Shown one piece after another: positions 25,407 to 33,860 of a stretch of DNA of 64,000 bases. The notes below the pieces were generated by a model. It was given only the letters and a program-made list of their open reading frames with translations, had not been told where the DNA came from and made no database searches. The stretch lies in contig CAXSAZ010000009.1 in NCBI GenBank assembly GCA_964235485.1, forward strand, positions 71,992 through 135,991. Reading direction: 5' to 3'. Within the stretch, counting starts at the first letter, position 1; the number at the start of each line of letters is the position of its first letter. The DNA comes from CAHJXG01 sp964235485 (GTDB taxonomy: Bacteria > Pseudomonadota > Alphaproteobacteria > Acetobacterales > Acetobacteraceae). Position numbers and translations under genes: made by a program.

Positions 25407-25889
25407 TCAGAGCGGCTGGAACATGACGAAAGCGTCCACGAAGCCGTGCGTGGGATGCTCAAACGCCAAAGGAAGCGTGCCCACCACCTCGAAGCCGAGT
25501 GACTGCCACAAGCGCACCGCCCGGTGGTTCGTGCTGACGACGAAGTTGAACTGCATCGCCCGGAAGCCGCGCTCACGCGCCACGAGCAACGAGTGCTCGC
25601 ACATCCGTCGGGCGATGCCCCGGCCGGTGGCCGCCGCGCCCGTCATGTATCCGCAGTTGCAGACGTGCCCGCCGCCGCCGGCTTGGTTGGGCCGGATGTA
25701 ATAGGTGCCGAGCACGGCCCCCATCTCCTCGGCGACGAAGGCCTGTTTGCCGGGTTCCAGCCAATAGGCGAGCGCGGCGTCCTCGCTCATCGCGGGGTCG
25801 AGGGTGTAGGTTTCGCCGGCACGGATCGTCGGCCCGATGACCGACCAGATCGCGGCGGCGTCTTGGGGCGTGGCGGGGCGGATCAGCAT
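25407..25889 (-). CDS. GNAT family N-acetyltransferase
   Basis: 160 residues starting MLIRPATPQDAAAIW, a standard GNAT opening. The acetyl-CoA loop is GAAATGRGIARRMCEHSL (R/Q-x-x-G-x-G/A type) and the late strand is FNFVVSTNHRAVRLWQSLGF. YLEPGKQAFVAEEMGAVLGT fits the central beta-sheet. Longer in-frame extensions upstream (up to 548 codons) are non-coding by composition. It lacks a clear partner and is divergent from the prephenate dehydrogenase-like gene across 298 bases. Confidence 0.82.
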   Translation of the reverse strand: MLIRPATPQDAAAIWSVIGPTIRAGETYTLDPAMSEDAALAYWLEPGKQAFVAEEMGAVLGTYYIRPNQAGGGGHVCNCGYMTGAAATGRGIARRMCEHSLLVARERGFRAMQFNFVVSTNHRAVRLWQSLGFEVVGTLPLAFEHPTHGFVDAFVMFQPL

Positions 25890-26187
25890 GGGCCGGCCTC
25901 GGTCGAGCAAGGGGTCGGTCGCCTCGAGGAAGCCGGCTTTGCAACGAACATGGCAACAAGGCTCCACCAGCGTGATCCCGGCGGCCGATGCGTCGCGGTC
26001 CGCAGTTGACGTCCCGGCCATCATAGCCTTTGATCCTTCGGGTGACGACGCGCTTTCCCGCCCCCGCTTCTTGCCATCCGCCGCCCTTCTAGCGGCGGGG
26101 CAGCTCGTTGCCCCCTCAACCGCTGCTTCGTCAGCGGCTGGACCAGGCAAAGCGCCGCTGGCCCGCAGCCCGGCAAAGGTCCAGGCC

Positions 26188-26988
26188 ATGACCAGCACCA
26201 GCGTTCCAGCACCCCGCCCATCCCTGGGCATCCCATCCCTGGGCATCATCGGCTTCGGCGCGTTCGGGCGCTTGATGGCCCGGCACCTGGGGCCGCACTT
26301 CCGATTGCGCGCCCATGATCCCGCCCTGCCGCCCGGCCAATGCGTGGACGGGGCCGTGCTGGACAGCCTGGCCGCGGCGGCGGGATGCCCGGTCGTGGTG
26401 CTGGCGGTGCCGGTCAGCCGGCTGGCCGACACGGCGCGGGCCATCGGGCCGCATTTGCAGCCGGGCGCGCTCGTGCTGGACGTGGGGTCGGTCAAGGTGG
26501 TGCCCGCGGACATCATGCGGCGCGAACTGCCGGCGCATGTCGGGATCGTGGCCACGCACCCGTTGTTCGGGCCGCAAAGCGCCCGGAACGGGATCGCGGG
26601 GCTGAAGGTCGCGGTGTGCCCGGTCCGGGGCGGGGACGGCCCCCGCGTCGGCGCCTTCTTGCGGCGGGCACTCGGGCTGCACGTCATCATGACGACGCCC
26701 GACGCCCATGACCGGGAAGCGGCGATGGTGCAGGGCCTGACGCACCTGATCGCCAAGGTGCTGGTGCAGATGGAGCCGCTGCCGGGGCGCATGACGACGC
26801 GGAGCTTCGACCTGCTAATGCAGGGCGTCGGCATGGTGCGGCACGACGCGCCGGAGGTGTTCGAGGCCATCGAGCAAGCCAACCCGTATGCGCGGGAGGT
26901 GCGGCGGCGGTTCTTCGACCTGGCCTCGAAGCTGGATGCGGAGCTGGAAGGCGATCTGCCGGGGAACTGCGCCCCGCGCCGTTCCTGA
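26188..26988 (+). CDS. Prephenate/arogenate dehydrogenase-like (TyrA family)
   Basis: 266 residues. The N-terminal Rossmann motif is LGIIGFGAFGRLMARHL. VVLAVPVSRLADTA, LVLDVGSVKVVPADIM and ATHPLFGPQSARNG are diagnostic TyrA segments, the last containing the His that acts in decarboxylating dehydrogenation. It would convert prephenate (or arogenate) with NAD(P)+ to the tyrosine precursor. It is shorter than full TyrA and lacks an ACT or mutase domain, as in cyclohexadienyl dehydrogenases. The upstream 298 bases carry small GC-rich hairpins (CCGCTG/CAGCGG near 26123-26140). Confidence 0.8.
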   Translation: MTSTSVPAPRPSLGIPSLGIIGFGAFGRLMARHLGPHFRLRAHDPALPPGQCVDGAVLDSLAAAAGCPVVVLAVPVSRLADTARAIGPHLQPGALVLDVGSVKVVPADIMRRELPAHVGIVATHPLFGPQSARNGIAGLKVAVCPVRGGDGPRVGAFLRRALGLHVIMTTPDAHDREAAMVQGLTHLIAKVLVQMEPLPGRMTTRSFDLLMQGVGMVRHDAPEVFEAIEQANPYAREVRRRFFDLASKLDAELEGDLPGNCAPRRS

Positions 26989-27036
26989 GCCGGTTCAGCA
27001 GACCCCTTCGGGCGGTTTGGATGGGATAGGCCGCGT

Positions 27037-27117
27037 TCAGCGCAGCCCGGCAAGGAACTGCCAGACGTTCGTGATCAGCGAAGGCACGAACAGCAGCGCT
27101 GCGGCCCGACGGGCGGC
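27037..27117 (-). pseudogene. Relic of a TauE/SafE family permease
   Basis: About 26 codons ending in a stop read AAALLFVPSLITNVWQFLAG. This resembles the PSLVTNVWQ helix of sulfite-exporter TauE/SafE family proteins, normally found around residues 45-70 of a 250-residue protein. Neither the preceding nor the following parts of such a protein are present in any frame nearby. I read it as a decayed fragment; the resemblance is short, so chance is possible. Confidence 0.35.
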
Positions 27118-27148
27118 ACCCGCTCGTCCCGCTGGCGCATAGGGTTGG

Positions 27149-27724
27149 TCAAAGCCCGAAGGCGTCACGGATCCTTTGAGCGTTCTCCAGCGGCGTCGTG
27201 GCGGCCGTGTCGATCTCCAGGTCGTAGGACCTGCCGCGGTGGACCCGCTCGTATTGCCACCGTGCCAAGCCGATCTCCCGGTCCCCGCGCTGCCGTTCCC
27301 GGGCCTCAAGCACGTCGAGCGGGGCGAACAGGCCGACCAGGCGGACGTTGAACCCTGACAGGAGGGCGCGGTACTCCCGATCCTGCCCGTCCCTGATCAT
27401 CACATGGTCAACGATCAGGTTGTTCCCCTGCGCGGCCATGGCCGCGACCGCGTGCCGCATACCCCGCATCGCGCGGTCCAGAACAGGGCCGCTTCTGACG
27501 GCCACCGAAGGCTGGCTCTGGTCCTGGGTCGTCTCGAAGACCAGCCCATCCGGGTGGCCGAGCAGCGACGCAGGCAGCATGTCGAGAAAAGCGTCCATCG
27601 CAACGTGCAGGAACGGCTCGGCCGTGATCGCCTGCAATGCCCGCGCCGTCGAAGTCTTGCCCACGCTGCCGACGCCGTTGAGGATGACGACGTGCGGGCA
27701 GGGCGCCGAGCGTCCTTCCGACAT
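27149..27724 (-). CDS. Chloramphenicol phosphotransferase-like (CPT) P-loop kinase
   Basis: 191 residues. VVILNGVGSVGKTSTARAL is the P-loop, FLHVAMDAFLDMLP the CPT-type aspartate segment, and NNLIVDHVMIRDGQDREY the second acidic motif. VRLVGLFAPLDVLEARERQRGDR, with the Arg-rich lid, completes the fold. The family phosphorylates chloramphenicol in Streptomyces, but most members act on unknown small molecules. It lies 49 bases downstream of the VOC gene on the same strand, so the two could be one transcript. Confidence 0.75.
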   Translation of the reverse strand: MSEGRSAPCPHVVILNGVGSVGKTSTARALQAITAEPFLHVAMDAFLDMLPASLLGHPDGLVFETTQDQSQPSVAVRSGPVLDRAMRGMRHAVAAMAAQGNNLIVDHVMIRDGQDREYRALLSGFNVRLVGLFAPLDVLEARERQRGDREIGLARWQYERVHRGRSYDLEIDTAATTPLENAQRIRDAFGL

Positions 27725-27773
27725 GGCCGTCAGCGCAAGCTGCTGCGGTTCAGCACTGAGCGACGCACCCCGG

Positions 27774-28271
27774 TCAACGGCCCGCGCCTTGGTTCATGGC
27801 CCTCCACTCGGACAGCGTGACCCTGCCGGACAGGTCAGGCCGGGCCGCGTCGGGCAAGATGCTGATGTATTCCAACGAGTGGCCGTCGGGGTCGTCGAAG
27901 TAAACGCTTGCCGCCGGCATCCAGAGGAAGACGACCGGCTCGTCCACCTCCGGGCCGCCGCCGCCGCCGCGCGGCACGATCCCCACGGAACGCAGCACGG
28001 CCACGGACCGGATCACCTGCTCCAACCCTGTCTGGAAGGCGATGTGCAGCCGGAGGCGGACCGGGGAGCCGTGGATCGACCACAGCCCGAGCATGGACCT
28101 GTCGCGCCCGCCGACCCAGAAAAAGGCCGCGTGCCGTTGCGGCACGGCGTGCGCCAGTTCGAGGCCGACGACCTCGCGGTAGAACGCGACGGACCGGGCC
28201 AGGTCCGACACCGTGAGATGGCTCTCGTAGAGGCCCGTGACTGGGATCGCTGCCGTGCTGTGCTCGACCAT
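27774..28271 (-). CDS. VOC (glyoxalase/bleomycin-resistance) family protein
   Basis: 165 residues; ATG beginning MVEHSTAAIPVTGLY. The two beta-alpha-beta-beta-beta halves are seen in GLYESHLTVSDLARSVAFYREVVGLEL and ASVYFDDPDGHSLEYISILPD, though each is given here as adjacent short motifs: ESHLTV (metal His), RLRLHIAF and DDPDGHSLE (metal Glu). The function may be a dioxygenase, an isomerase or binding of a toxic compound. It is followed on the same strand by the CPT-like kinase, a pairing that would suit drug or toxin modification. Confidence 0.75.
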   Translation of the reverse strand: MVEHSTAAIPVTGLYESHLTVSDLARSVAFYREVVGLELAHAVPQRHAAFFWVGGRDRSMLGLWSIHGSPVRLRLHIAFQTGLEQVIRSVAVLRSVGIVPRGGGGGPEVDEPVVFLWMPAASVYFDDPDGHSLEYISILPDAARPDLSGRVTLSEWRAMNQGAGR

Positions 28272-28405
28272 GCGGCCATTATGCACGGGATCGGCCCATT
28301 CTGGCTATTGGCGGTGAGCCTTGAGGACGGCCCGGGTTCTGTCCGAACGGGGCATGGCTGGCGCCGCGGGAGCAGGCTGCCGTGGCCGGAACGCGGAACA
28401 AACTG

Positions 28406-29410
28406 CTAATCGACCGCGAAAACAGAACGGTGCTGCAACTCCTCCACCCGGTGGCAGGCCACCCAGTGGTCCGGCTCCAACGCCCGCAGCGTCGGGGGCG
28501 TCGCCCTGCACCGGTCCTGCGCATGGGGGCATCGCCCGGCGAAGTGGCAGCCCGGCGGCGGCGCGAGCGGGCTGGGCGGCTCGCCCTCCACCAAGAAGCT
28601 GCTGCGCCAGGCCGGGTCGGCGCCGGCTTGCGGGGAGGCCGCTGCCATCAACGACCACGTGTACGGGTGCCGGGCGCGGGCGAACAACGCCGCCTTGGAC
28701 GCGCGTTCCACGATGCGGCCGAGGTACATGACCGCAACCTCGTCGCACAGATGCTGCACCACGCCGAGGTCGTGGGAAATGAACACCAGGGTCAAGGCCA
28801 GGTCGCGCTGCAGCCGCTGAAGCAGGTTGATGACCTGCGCCTGGATCGCAACGTCCAGCGCCGAAACCGGCTCGTCGCACACCAGCAGCGCCGGGCCGGG
28901 GGCCAGGGCGCGGGCGATGGCCAGGCGCTGCCGCTGCCCGCCGGAGAACTGGTGCGGAAAAAGCGCCGCGGCGTCGGCGGGCAGCCCGACCGCCTCCATC
29001 ATCGCGGCCACCCGGGCCGCACGCCCCGCGGGATCGCCGGCCGCGAGCAGGTCCAGCGGCTCCCGCACCAACTGCCCCGCCCGCTTGCGCGGATCAAGGG
29101 AGGAGAACGGGTCCTGGAACACCATCTGAAACCCGCGCCGCGCCTGCCGTAGCCGGCCGCCGCGCAGGGCGGTGACGTCCTGCCCCCCGATGCTGACCCG
29201 GCCGGCGGCCGGACGCACCAGTTGCATCAGCGCCAGCGCCGCCGTGGACTTGCCGGACCCGCTTTCGCCGACGATGCCGAACGCCGCCCCGCGGGCGACC
29301 GTGAAGCTGATGCCGTTCAAGGCGTGCACCTCGGCCCGGGGCGCGAACGGCCGCGGCCGGGGACCGCGGAAGCGGACGGCGAGGTCCTCCACGACCAGCA
29401 GATCGGTCAT
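28406..29410 (-). CDS. Peptide-type ABC transporter ATP-binding protein (DppF/OppF-like)
   Basis: 334 residues. Walker A is GESGSGKST, the signature FSGGQRQRLAIARAL, and Walker B ALLVCDEPVSALD; the switch is FISHDLGVVQHL. The C-terminal oligopeptide-transporter cysteine motif is present (GCHFAGRCPHAQDRC), which in this family can bind an iron-sulfur cluster. It is the last gene of the operon that starts with the amidohydrolase, and its start overlaps the previous gene's stop by 4 bases (ATGA). It powers uptake with its partner ATPase. Confidence 0.88.
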   Translation of the reverse strand: MTDLLVVEDLAVRFRGPRPRPFAPRAEVHALNGISFTVARGAAFGIVGESGSGKSTAALALMQLVRPAAGRVSIGGQDVTALRGGRLRQARRGFQMVFQDPFSSLDPRKRAGQLVREPLDLLAAGDPAGRAARVAAMMEAVGLPADAAALFPHQFSGGQRQRLAIARALAPGPALLVCDEPVSALDVAIQAQVINLLQRLQRDLALTLVFISHDLGVVQHLCDEVAVMYLGRIVERASKAALFARARHPYTWSLMAAASPQAGADPAWRSSFLVEGEPPSPLAPPPGCHFAGRCPHAQDRCRATPPTLRALEPDHWVACHRVEELQHRSVFAVD

Positions 29411-30393
29411 CCCGGGTGCCAGCAGGCCACGCGGCGGCCTTCCCCTTCCAGCGCCGGGCGGCTCGCGCAGCGCGGCTCCGAGCGGGCGCAGCGCGGCGCA
29501 AAGGCGCAGCCGTCGCCGCGCGCGCCCAACGGCGGCACGGTGCCCGGGATTTCGGGCAGCACCGCCGCGGCATCAGCCGCCTGCCGGCCCAGCCGCAGAT
29601 GCGGCACGCAGGCGATCAGCCCCTCCGTGTAGGGGTGCGCCGGCCGGTTCAGCACATCCGCCGTACGGCCCTGCTCCACGCAGCGCCCGGCGTAAAGCAC
29701 GGCCACGGTGTCCGCCATTTCGGCAACCGCGGTCATGTCGTGGGTGATCAGCACGATGGCCGTGCCGGTCTGCCGCTGCATGGCCTGCAGCAGGGCGAAC
29801 ACCTGGGCCTGCACCGTCACGTCCAGCGCCGTCGTCGGCTCGTCGGCGATCAGCAGGGCCGGGCGGCAGGCCAGCGCCATGGCGATCATGACGCGCTGCC
29901 GCATCCCGCCGCTGAGCTGGTGCGGGTAAGCGGCGACCCGCTGCTCCGGCCCCGGGATGCCCACGCCGCGCAGCAGCCCCACGGCGGCGTCCAGCGCGGC
30001 GCGGCGGCCAAGCCCTTCGTGGCGGCGCAGGATCTCCGCGATCTGCTCGCCCACCGTGAACACGGGGTTCAGCGCGGTCATCGGTTCCTGGAAGATCATG
30101 GACATCGCCCGGCCGCGCAGCGATTGCAGCACCCGGGGCGGCGCCGAGGCGATCTCCTGCCCGGCCAGGCGGATCGACCCGGCGGTTGCGCGCAGCCCGT
30201 CCGGCAGCAGCCCCATGACCGCCAGCGCCGCCATGCTCTTGCCACAGCCGGACTCGCCCACCAGCGCCAGGGTCTGCCCGGCCTCCACGGCGAAGGACAG
30301 GTCCTCCAGCACCGGGACGGCGCCGGACGGGCGGCGCAGCTCGACGTTCAGGCCCTCGACAACCAAGGCGGGGACGGCCGTGGAAACGCTCAT
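29407..30393 (-). CDS. Peptide-type ABC transporter ATP-binding protein (DppD/OppD-like)
   Basis: 328 residues. GESGCGKSM is Walker A, LSGGMRQRVMIAMAL the signature and ALLIADEPTTALDV Walker B, with LITHDMTAVAEMAD as the switch. A C-terminal CAFAPRCARSEPRC cysteine cluster marks the oligopeptide branch. The start is the ATG overlapping the permease stop by 4 bases. It forms a heterodimer with the DppF-like ATPase encoded next. Confidence 0.88.
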   Translation of the reverse strand: MSVSTAVPALVVEGLNVELRRPSGAVPVLEDLSFAVEAGQTLALVGESGCGKSMAALAVMGLLPDGLRATAGSIRLAGQEIASAPPRVLQSLRGRAMSMIFQEPMTALNPVFTVGEQIAEILRRHEGLGRRAALDAAVGLLRGVGIPGPEQRVAAYPHQLSGGMRQRVMIAMALACRPALLIADEPTTALDVTVQAQVFALLQAMQRQTGTAIVLITHDMTAVAEMADTVAVLYAGRCVEQGRTADVLNRPAHPYTEGLIACVPHLRLGRQAADAAAVLPEIPGTVPPLGARGDGCAFAPRCARSEPRCASRPALEGEGRRVACWHPG

Positions 30394-31232
30394 CGCCGCC
30401 GCAGGCGCGGGTTCAGCGCGTCGTTGATGCCGTCGCCCACCAGGCTGACCGCCAGCACGGCCCCGAAGATCGCAGCCCCCGGAAACGTCACCGCCCACCA
30501 GGCGTCCTGCATGTAGCCCCGGTTCTGCCCCAGCATCAGCCCCCAAGTCATGACGTTGGGATCGCCCAGGCCCAGAAAGCTCAAGCCCCCCTCGAACAGG
30601 ATCGCGATCCCCACCGAAAGCGTCGCCGCAACGATGATCGGCGGCAGGGCGTTGGGCAGCACCACCCGCGTCACCAAATAGGCCGGCCCGGCGCCGGCGG
30701 TCACGGCCGAGCGCACGAAGTCCATCTCCCGCAGCCTCATGCACTCGGCCCGGGTCAGCCGGGCAACGCCCGTCCAGGACACCAGGCCGATGGCGGCCGT
30801 CTCAACCGCGAGCCTGGTGCCGAACAGCGACACCAGCACCATCGCGAACAGCAGGGTGGGCAGCACCTGGAAGAACTCCGTGCCTTTCATCAGCAAGCGG
30901 TCCACCCAGCCGCCGCACCATCCCGCCACCGCGCCCAGCGTGACGCCGATGGACACGGAGATCGCCGCCGCCACCAGCCCCACCAGCAGGCTGGCCCGGC
31001 CGCCGACCAGCAGCCCGGCCAGCACGTCCCGGCCCAGGTAGTCCGTGCCCAGCGGCGCATCCCCCCCCGGCGGGGTGAACGGCGCCGCGACCAGCTCGAA
31101 CGGGTCAACGCCATACCAGGCGGGGCCGATCAGGCTGGCCAGGACCACCGCGGCCAGGATCAGCAGCCCGGCCGCGCCCACGGGGTTCCGCAGGAACTGC
31201 GCCGCCGCCTGCCGGGATGGGGTCGCCGTCAC
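30390..31232 (-). CDS. Peptide-type ABC transporter permease (DppC-like)
   Basis: 280 residues from a GTG that overlaps the upstream gene's stop by 4 bases. N-terminal helix GAAGLLILAAVVLASLIGPA, then APLGTDYLGRDVLAGLLVGG (the LGTDxxGRD motif that identifies DppC/OppC). The EAA-type coupling loop is AGAGPAYLVTRVVLPNALPP, followed by GGLSFLGLGDP. Six membrane segments. Its partner is the adjacent DppB-like permease. Confidence 0.88.
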   Translation of the reverse strand: MTATPSRQAAAQFLRNPVGAAGLLILAAVVLASLIGPAWYGVDPFELVAAPFTPPGGDAPLGTDYLGRDVLAGLLVGGRASLLVGLVAAAISVSIGVTLGAVAGWCGGWVDRLLMKGTEFFQVLPTLLFAMVLVSLFGTRLAVETAAIGLVSWTGVARLTRAECMRLREMDFVRSAVTAGAGPAYLVTRVVLPNALPPIIVAATLSVGIAILFEGGLSFLGLGDPNVMTWGLMLGQNRGYMQDAWWAVTFPGAAIFGAVLAVSLVGDGINDALNPRLRRR

Positions 31233-32209
31233 CCTGCCCCTGCCCCAATGCGGGGATCGAGCTGGCGCTGCGCCAGGTCGGTAAGGATGTTGGCGACCAT
31301 CACCAGCAGCGCCGAGACCACGAGCACGCCGAGCAGGGTCGGGTAGTCCCGGCGCAGGATGGAGTCGAACACGAGGCGTCCCATGCCGGGCCAGCCGAAC
31401 ACGGTTTCCACCAGCACGGCGCCGCCCAGGGCTTCGGAGAACTGCAGGCCGAGCAAGGTCACCACCGGGGCGACGGCGTTGCGCAGGGCGTGCTTGAACA
31501 CGACCGTGCGCTCCGGCATCCCCTTGGCCCGGGCGGTACGGATGTAGTCCGCGCGGAGCACGTCCTGCATACTGGCCCGCGCCTGCCGGCTGTACTGCGC
31601 CATGTAAACGACGCCGAGCGCAAAGGCGGGCAGCACCAGGTGGTGCAGCACGGACAGCACGTAGGCCCAGCCGTCCAAGGGCTGGCTTACGTCCGTCATG
31701 CCGCCGATTGGGAACCACGGCAGCACGGAAGCGAACAGCAGCAACAGGAGCAGGCCGCTCCAGAACACCGGCATGGCGTAGCCGGCCACCGCGAGCAGGG
31801 TGACGGCGGCGTTGGTGGTGCCGGACGGGCGGCGCGCGGCGGCGATGCCCAGCGCGGTGCCGATGGTGGACGCGAACAGCAGCGCCGCCGCCATCAGCAG
31901 CGCCGTGGCCGGCAGGCGCTGCAGGATCAACTGCGTCACCGGCTGGTTGAAGTAGAAGGAGTAGCCGAGGTCGCCCTGCGCCGCCCGCAGCACGTAGCGG
32001 CCAAGCTGCACCGGGATCGGCAGGTCCAGCCCATAGGCCGCGCGGATGCTGGCAAGCACCTCCGGCGAAGCGCCGCCCATCTCCCCGGCGATCACCAACG
32101 CCGGGTCGCCCGGCGCCAGGTGGACCAAGAGGAAGTTCAGCACCACCACCGCCAGCAGAAGCAGCGCGGCGTTCAGCACGCGCAGCAGGAGGCCGGACAG
32201 CGTCCTCAC
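31229..32209 (-). CDS. Peptide-type ABC transporter permease (DppB-like)
   Basis: 326 residues from a GTG overlapping the binding-protein stop by 4 bases. Typical DppB order: LNFLLVHLAPGDPALVIAGE in the N-terminus, GDLGYSFYFNQPV, ADYIRTARAKGMPERTVVFK (cytoplasmic coupling loop) and VETVFGWPGMGRLVFDSILR near the end. About six helices. With the DppC-like subunit it forms the membrane channel. Confidence 0.88.
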   Translation of the reverse strand: MRTLSGLLLRVLNAALLLLAVVVLNFLLVHLAPGDPALVIAGEMGGASPEVLASIRAAYGLDLPIPVQLGRYVLRAAQGDLGYSFYFNQPVTQLILQRLPATALLMAAALLFASTIGTALGIAAARRPSGTTNAAVTLLAVAGYAMPVFWSGLLLLLLFASVLPWFPIGGMTDVSQPLDGWAYVLSVLHHLVLPAFALGVVYMAQYSRQARASMQDVLRADYIRTARAKGMPERTVVFKHALRNAVAPVVTLLGLQFSEALGGAVLVETVFGWPGMGRLVFDSILRRDYPTLLGVLVVSALLVMVANILTDLAQRQLDPRIGAGAG

Positions 32210-33798
32210 GCCGGCGGCGTCGTCCAGCGCAGCTCGTGCAGCGGCGACATCGCGCCCCAGATGGACAGCGGCAGCTCGGCCAGGCCCTTGTGCGCGGCGG
32301 TGTAGTAGGGGACGACGTTCAGGAAGTGGATGGGCGCCTCGTCCACAACGATCTTCTGGAACTCGGCATACAGGGCGTGGCGCCGGGCGGGGTCCGGCTC
32401 GGCGGCGGCCCCGTCCAACAGCTCGTCCACCCGGGCGTTGCGGTAGCCCTGCATGTTCGCCCAGACCACGCCCTTGCGGATGTTGCTGCCGAGGTAGGTG
32501 CGGGCGACGCCAATCACCGGGTCGCCCCAATTGAACACGCTGTCCACCGTCATGTCGTAGTCGTAGTTGGCGACGCGCTCCGCCCAGGTCGGGAAATCCG
32601 GCACCGCGCGCACCTCGGCTGCGATGCCGATCTTGCGCAAGGCCGGGCGCAGGAACTCGGCGACGTTGCGCCCTTGCTCGGGGTCGCCGGGGTCGTAGTC
32701 GATCACCAGCGGGAAGCGGGTGCCGTCCGCGCCGCGCTTGTGCCCGGCCGCGTCCAGCAGCGCGTTGGCGCGGGCCAGGTCGGGCGCGTAGGGCTGCACG
32801 TCCTTGTTGTAGAACGGCGAGGTCGGCACGATGGGCGTCATCGCCTCCGCCGCCTTGCCGGACATCAGCACCCGCGTCACCTGCTTGCGGTCCACGGCGA
32901 AGGCGATGGCCTGGCGCACCCGCGCGTCGTCGAGCGGCTTCCTCATGCAGTTGAAGGCGAGCCAGGTGATCGGGCCGATGCCGGCGTAGCCCTGCGGAGT
33001 CACGGTCATGCTGGCGATTTTCTGCGCCCGGTCGATGTTGCGCACGCCGGCCAGCAGCGGCGCCATGTGGACCTCGCCCCGTTCCAGCGCCAGCACCATG
33101 ACCGTGGGGTCGGTGATGATGCGGATCACGAGCGCATCCAGCGCCGCCGGCTTCGGCAGGGCGAACTGCTCGAACCGCTCCAGCCGGATGAACTGGCCGC
33201 GGTTGTACTCGACGAAGCGGAACGGGCCGCAGCCGACCGGCTTCAGGTTGGCGGGGTGGGTCAGGATGTCCTGGCCGTCGCCGTAGATGTGCTTGGGCAG
33301 GATCGGCATCAGCGCCGGGGACATGGCCAGCAGCAGGGCAGGGTGGGGGTGCTTCAGGCGGATCACCACCGTATGCGGATCCGGCGTCTCGACCGCCTCG
33401 ACCGGGGCCAGCATGGTGGTGAAGGGGTGGCGGGCCTTGATGACGCCCACCGTGAAGGCGACATCCTCCGACGTGACGGGATGGCCGTCATGGAACACCG
33501 CCCCCTCGACCAGGTTGAGCGTCACGCTGAGCGCGTCGGGGGCAACGGTCCAGCTTTTGGCCAGATAGGGCTGAGGGTTCCAATCGGCGTCGAACCGCAG
33601 CGGACTGGCGAAGATCTGCGTGGCCGGGATGGCCGTCGCGGTGCCGGACTGGATGGCGCCGTTGAAGTGCCGCGGCTCCTGGCCCATGCCCATCACCAGC
33701 GTGTTGCCGGCCGCCAAGGCGGGCTGCAGCCCGGCCATCGTGCCCTGCGCCGCGACCAAGGCGGACCCGGCAAGCAGGAGGGAGCGTCTGTCCAGCAT
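32206..33798 (-). CDS. ABC transporter substrate-binding protein, SBP_bac_5 (peptide/opine type)
   Basis: 530 residues. The leader MLDRRSLLLAGSALVAA has a twin-arginine-like R-R and a hydrophobic core ending near ALAAG, so export by Tat or Sec is likely. SBP_bac_5 features are LAKSWTVAPDALSVTLNLVE, FHDGHPVTSEDVAFT, DDARVRQAIAFAVDRKQV and an AHKGLAELPLSIWG tail. The ligand is not predictable. The amidohydrolase and metallochaperone encoded upstream hint at an amide- or lactam-containing solute. It lies 62 bases after the metallochaperone stop and overlaps the next gene. Confidence 0.85.
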   Translation of the reverse strand: MLDRRSLLLAGSALVAAQGTMAGLQPALAAGNTLVMGMGQEPRHFNGAIQSGTATAIPATQIFASPLRFDADWNPQPYLAKSWTVAPDALSVTLNLVEGAVFHDGHPVTSEDVAFTVGVIKARHPFTTMLAPVEAVETPDPHTVVIRLKHPHPALLLAMSPALMPILPKHIYGDGQDILTHPANLKPVGCGPFRFVEYNRGQFIRLERFEQFALPKPAALDALVIRIITDPTVMVLALERGEVHMAPLLAGVRNIDRAQKIASMTVTPQGYAGIGPITWLAFNCMRKPLDDARVRQAIAFAVDRKQVTRVLMSGKAAEAMTPIVPTSPFYNKDVQPYAPDLARANALLDAAGHKRGADGTRFPLVIDYDPGDPEQGRNVAEFLRPALRKIGIAAEVRAVPDFPTWAERVANYDYDMTVDSVFNWGDPVIGVARTYLGSNIRKGVVWANMQGYRNARVDELLDGAAAEPDPARRHALYAEFQKIVVDEAPIHFLNVVPYYTAAHKGLAELPLSIWGAMSPLHELRWTTPPA

Positions 33799-33860
33799 GG
33801 CTGATCCTTCGGTATGTCGGTCGGTATAACGGTTCAACAAAGCAAATCGCGGGCCACCCG

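Noticed and set aside
25890..27053. N-terminal extension of the GNAT gene to 548 codons
   Set aside because: Homology begins at MLIRPATPQD (25889). The extension is antisense to the TyrA-like gene and has no domain.
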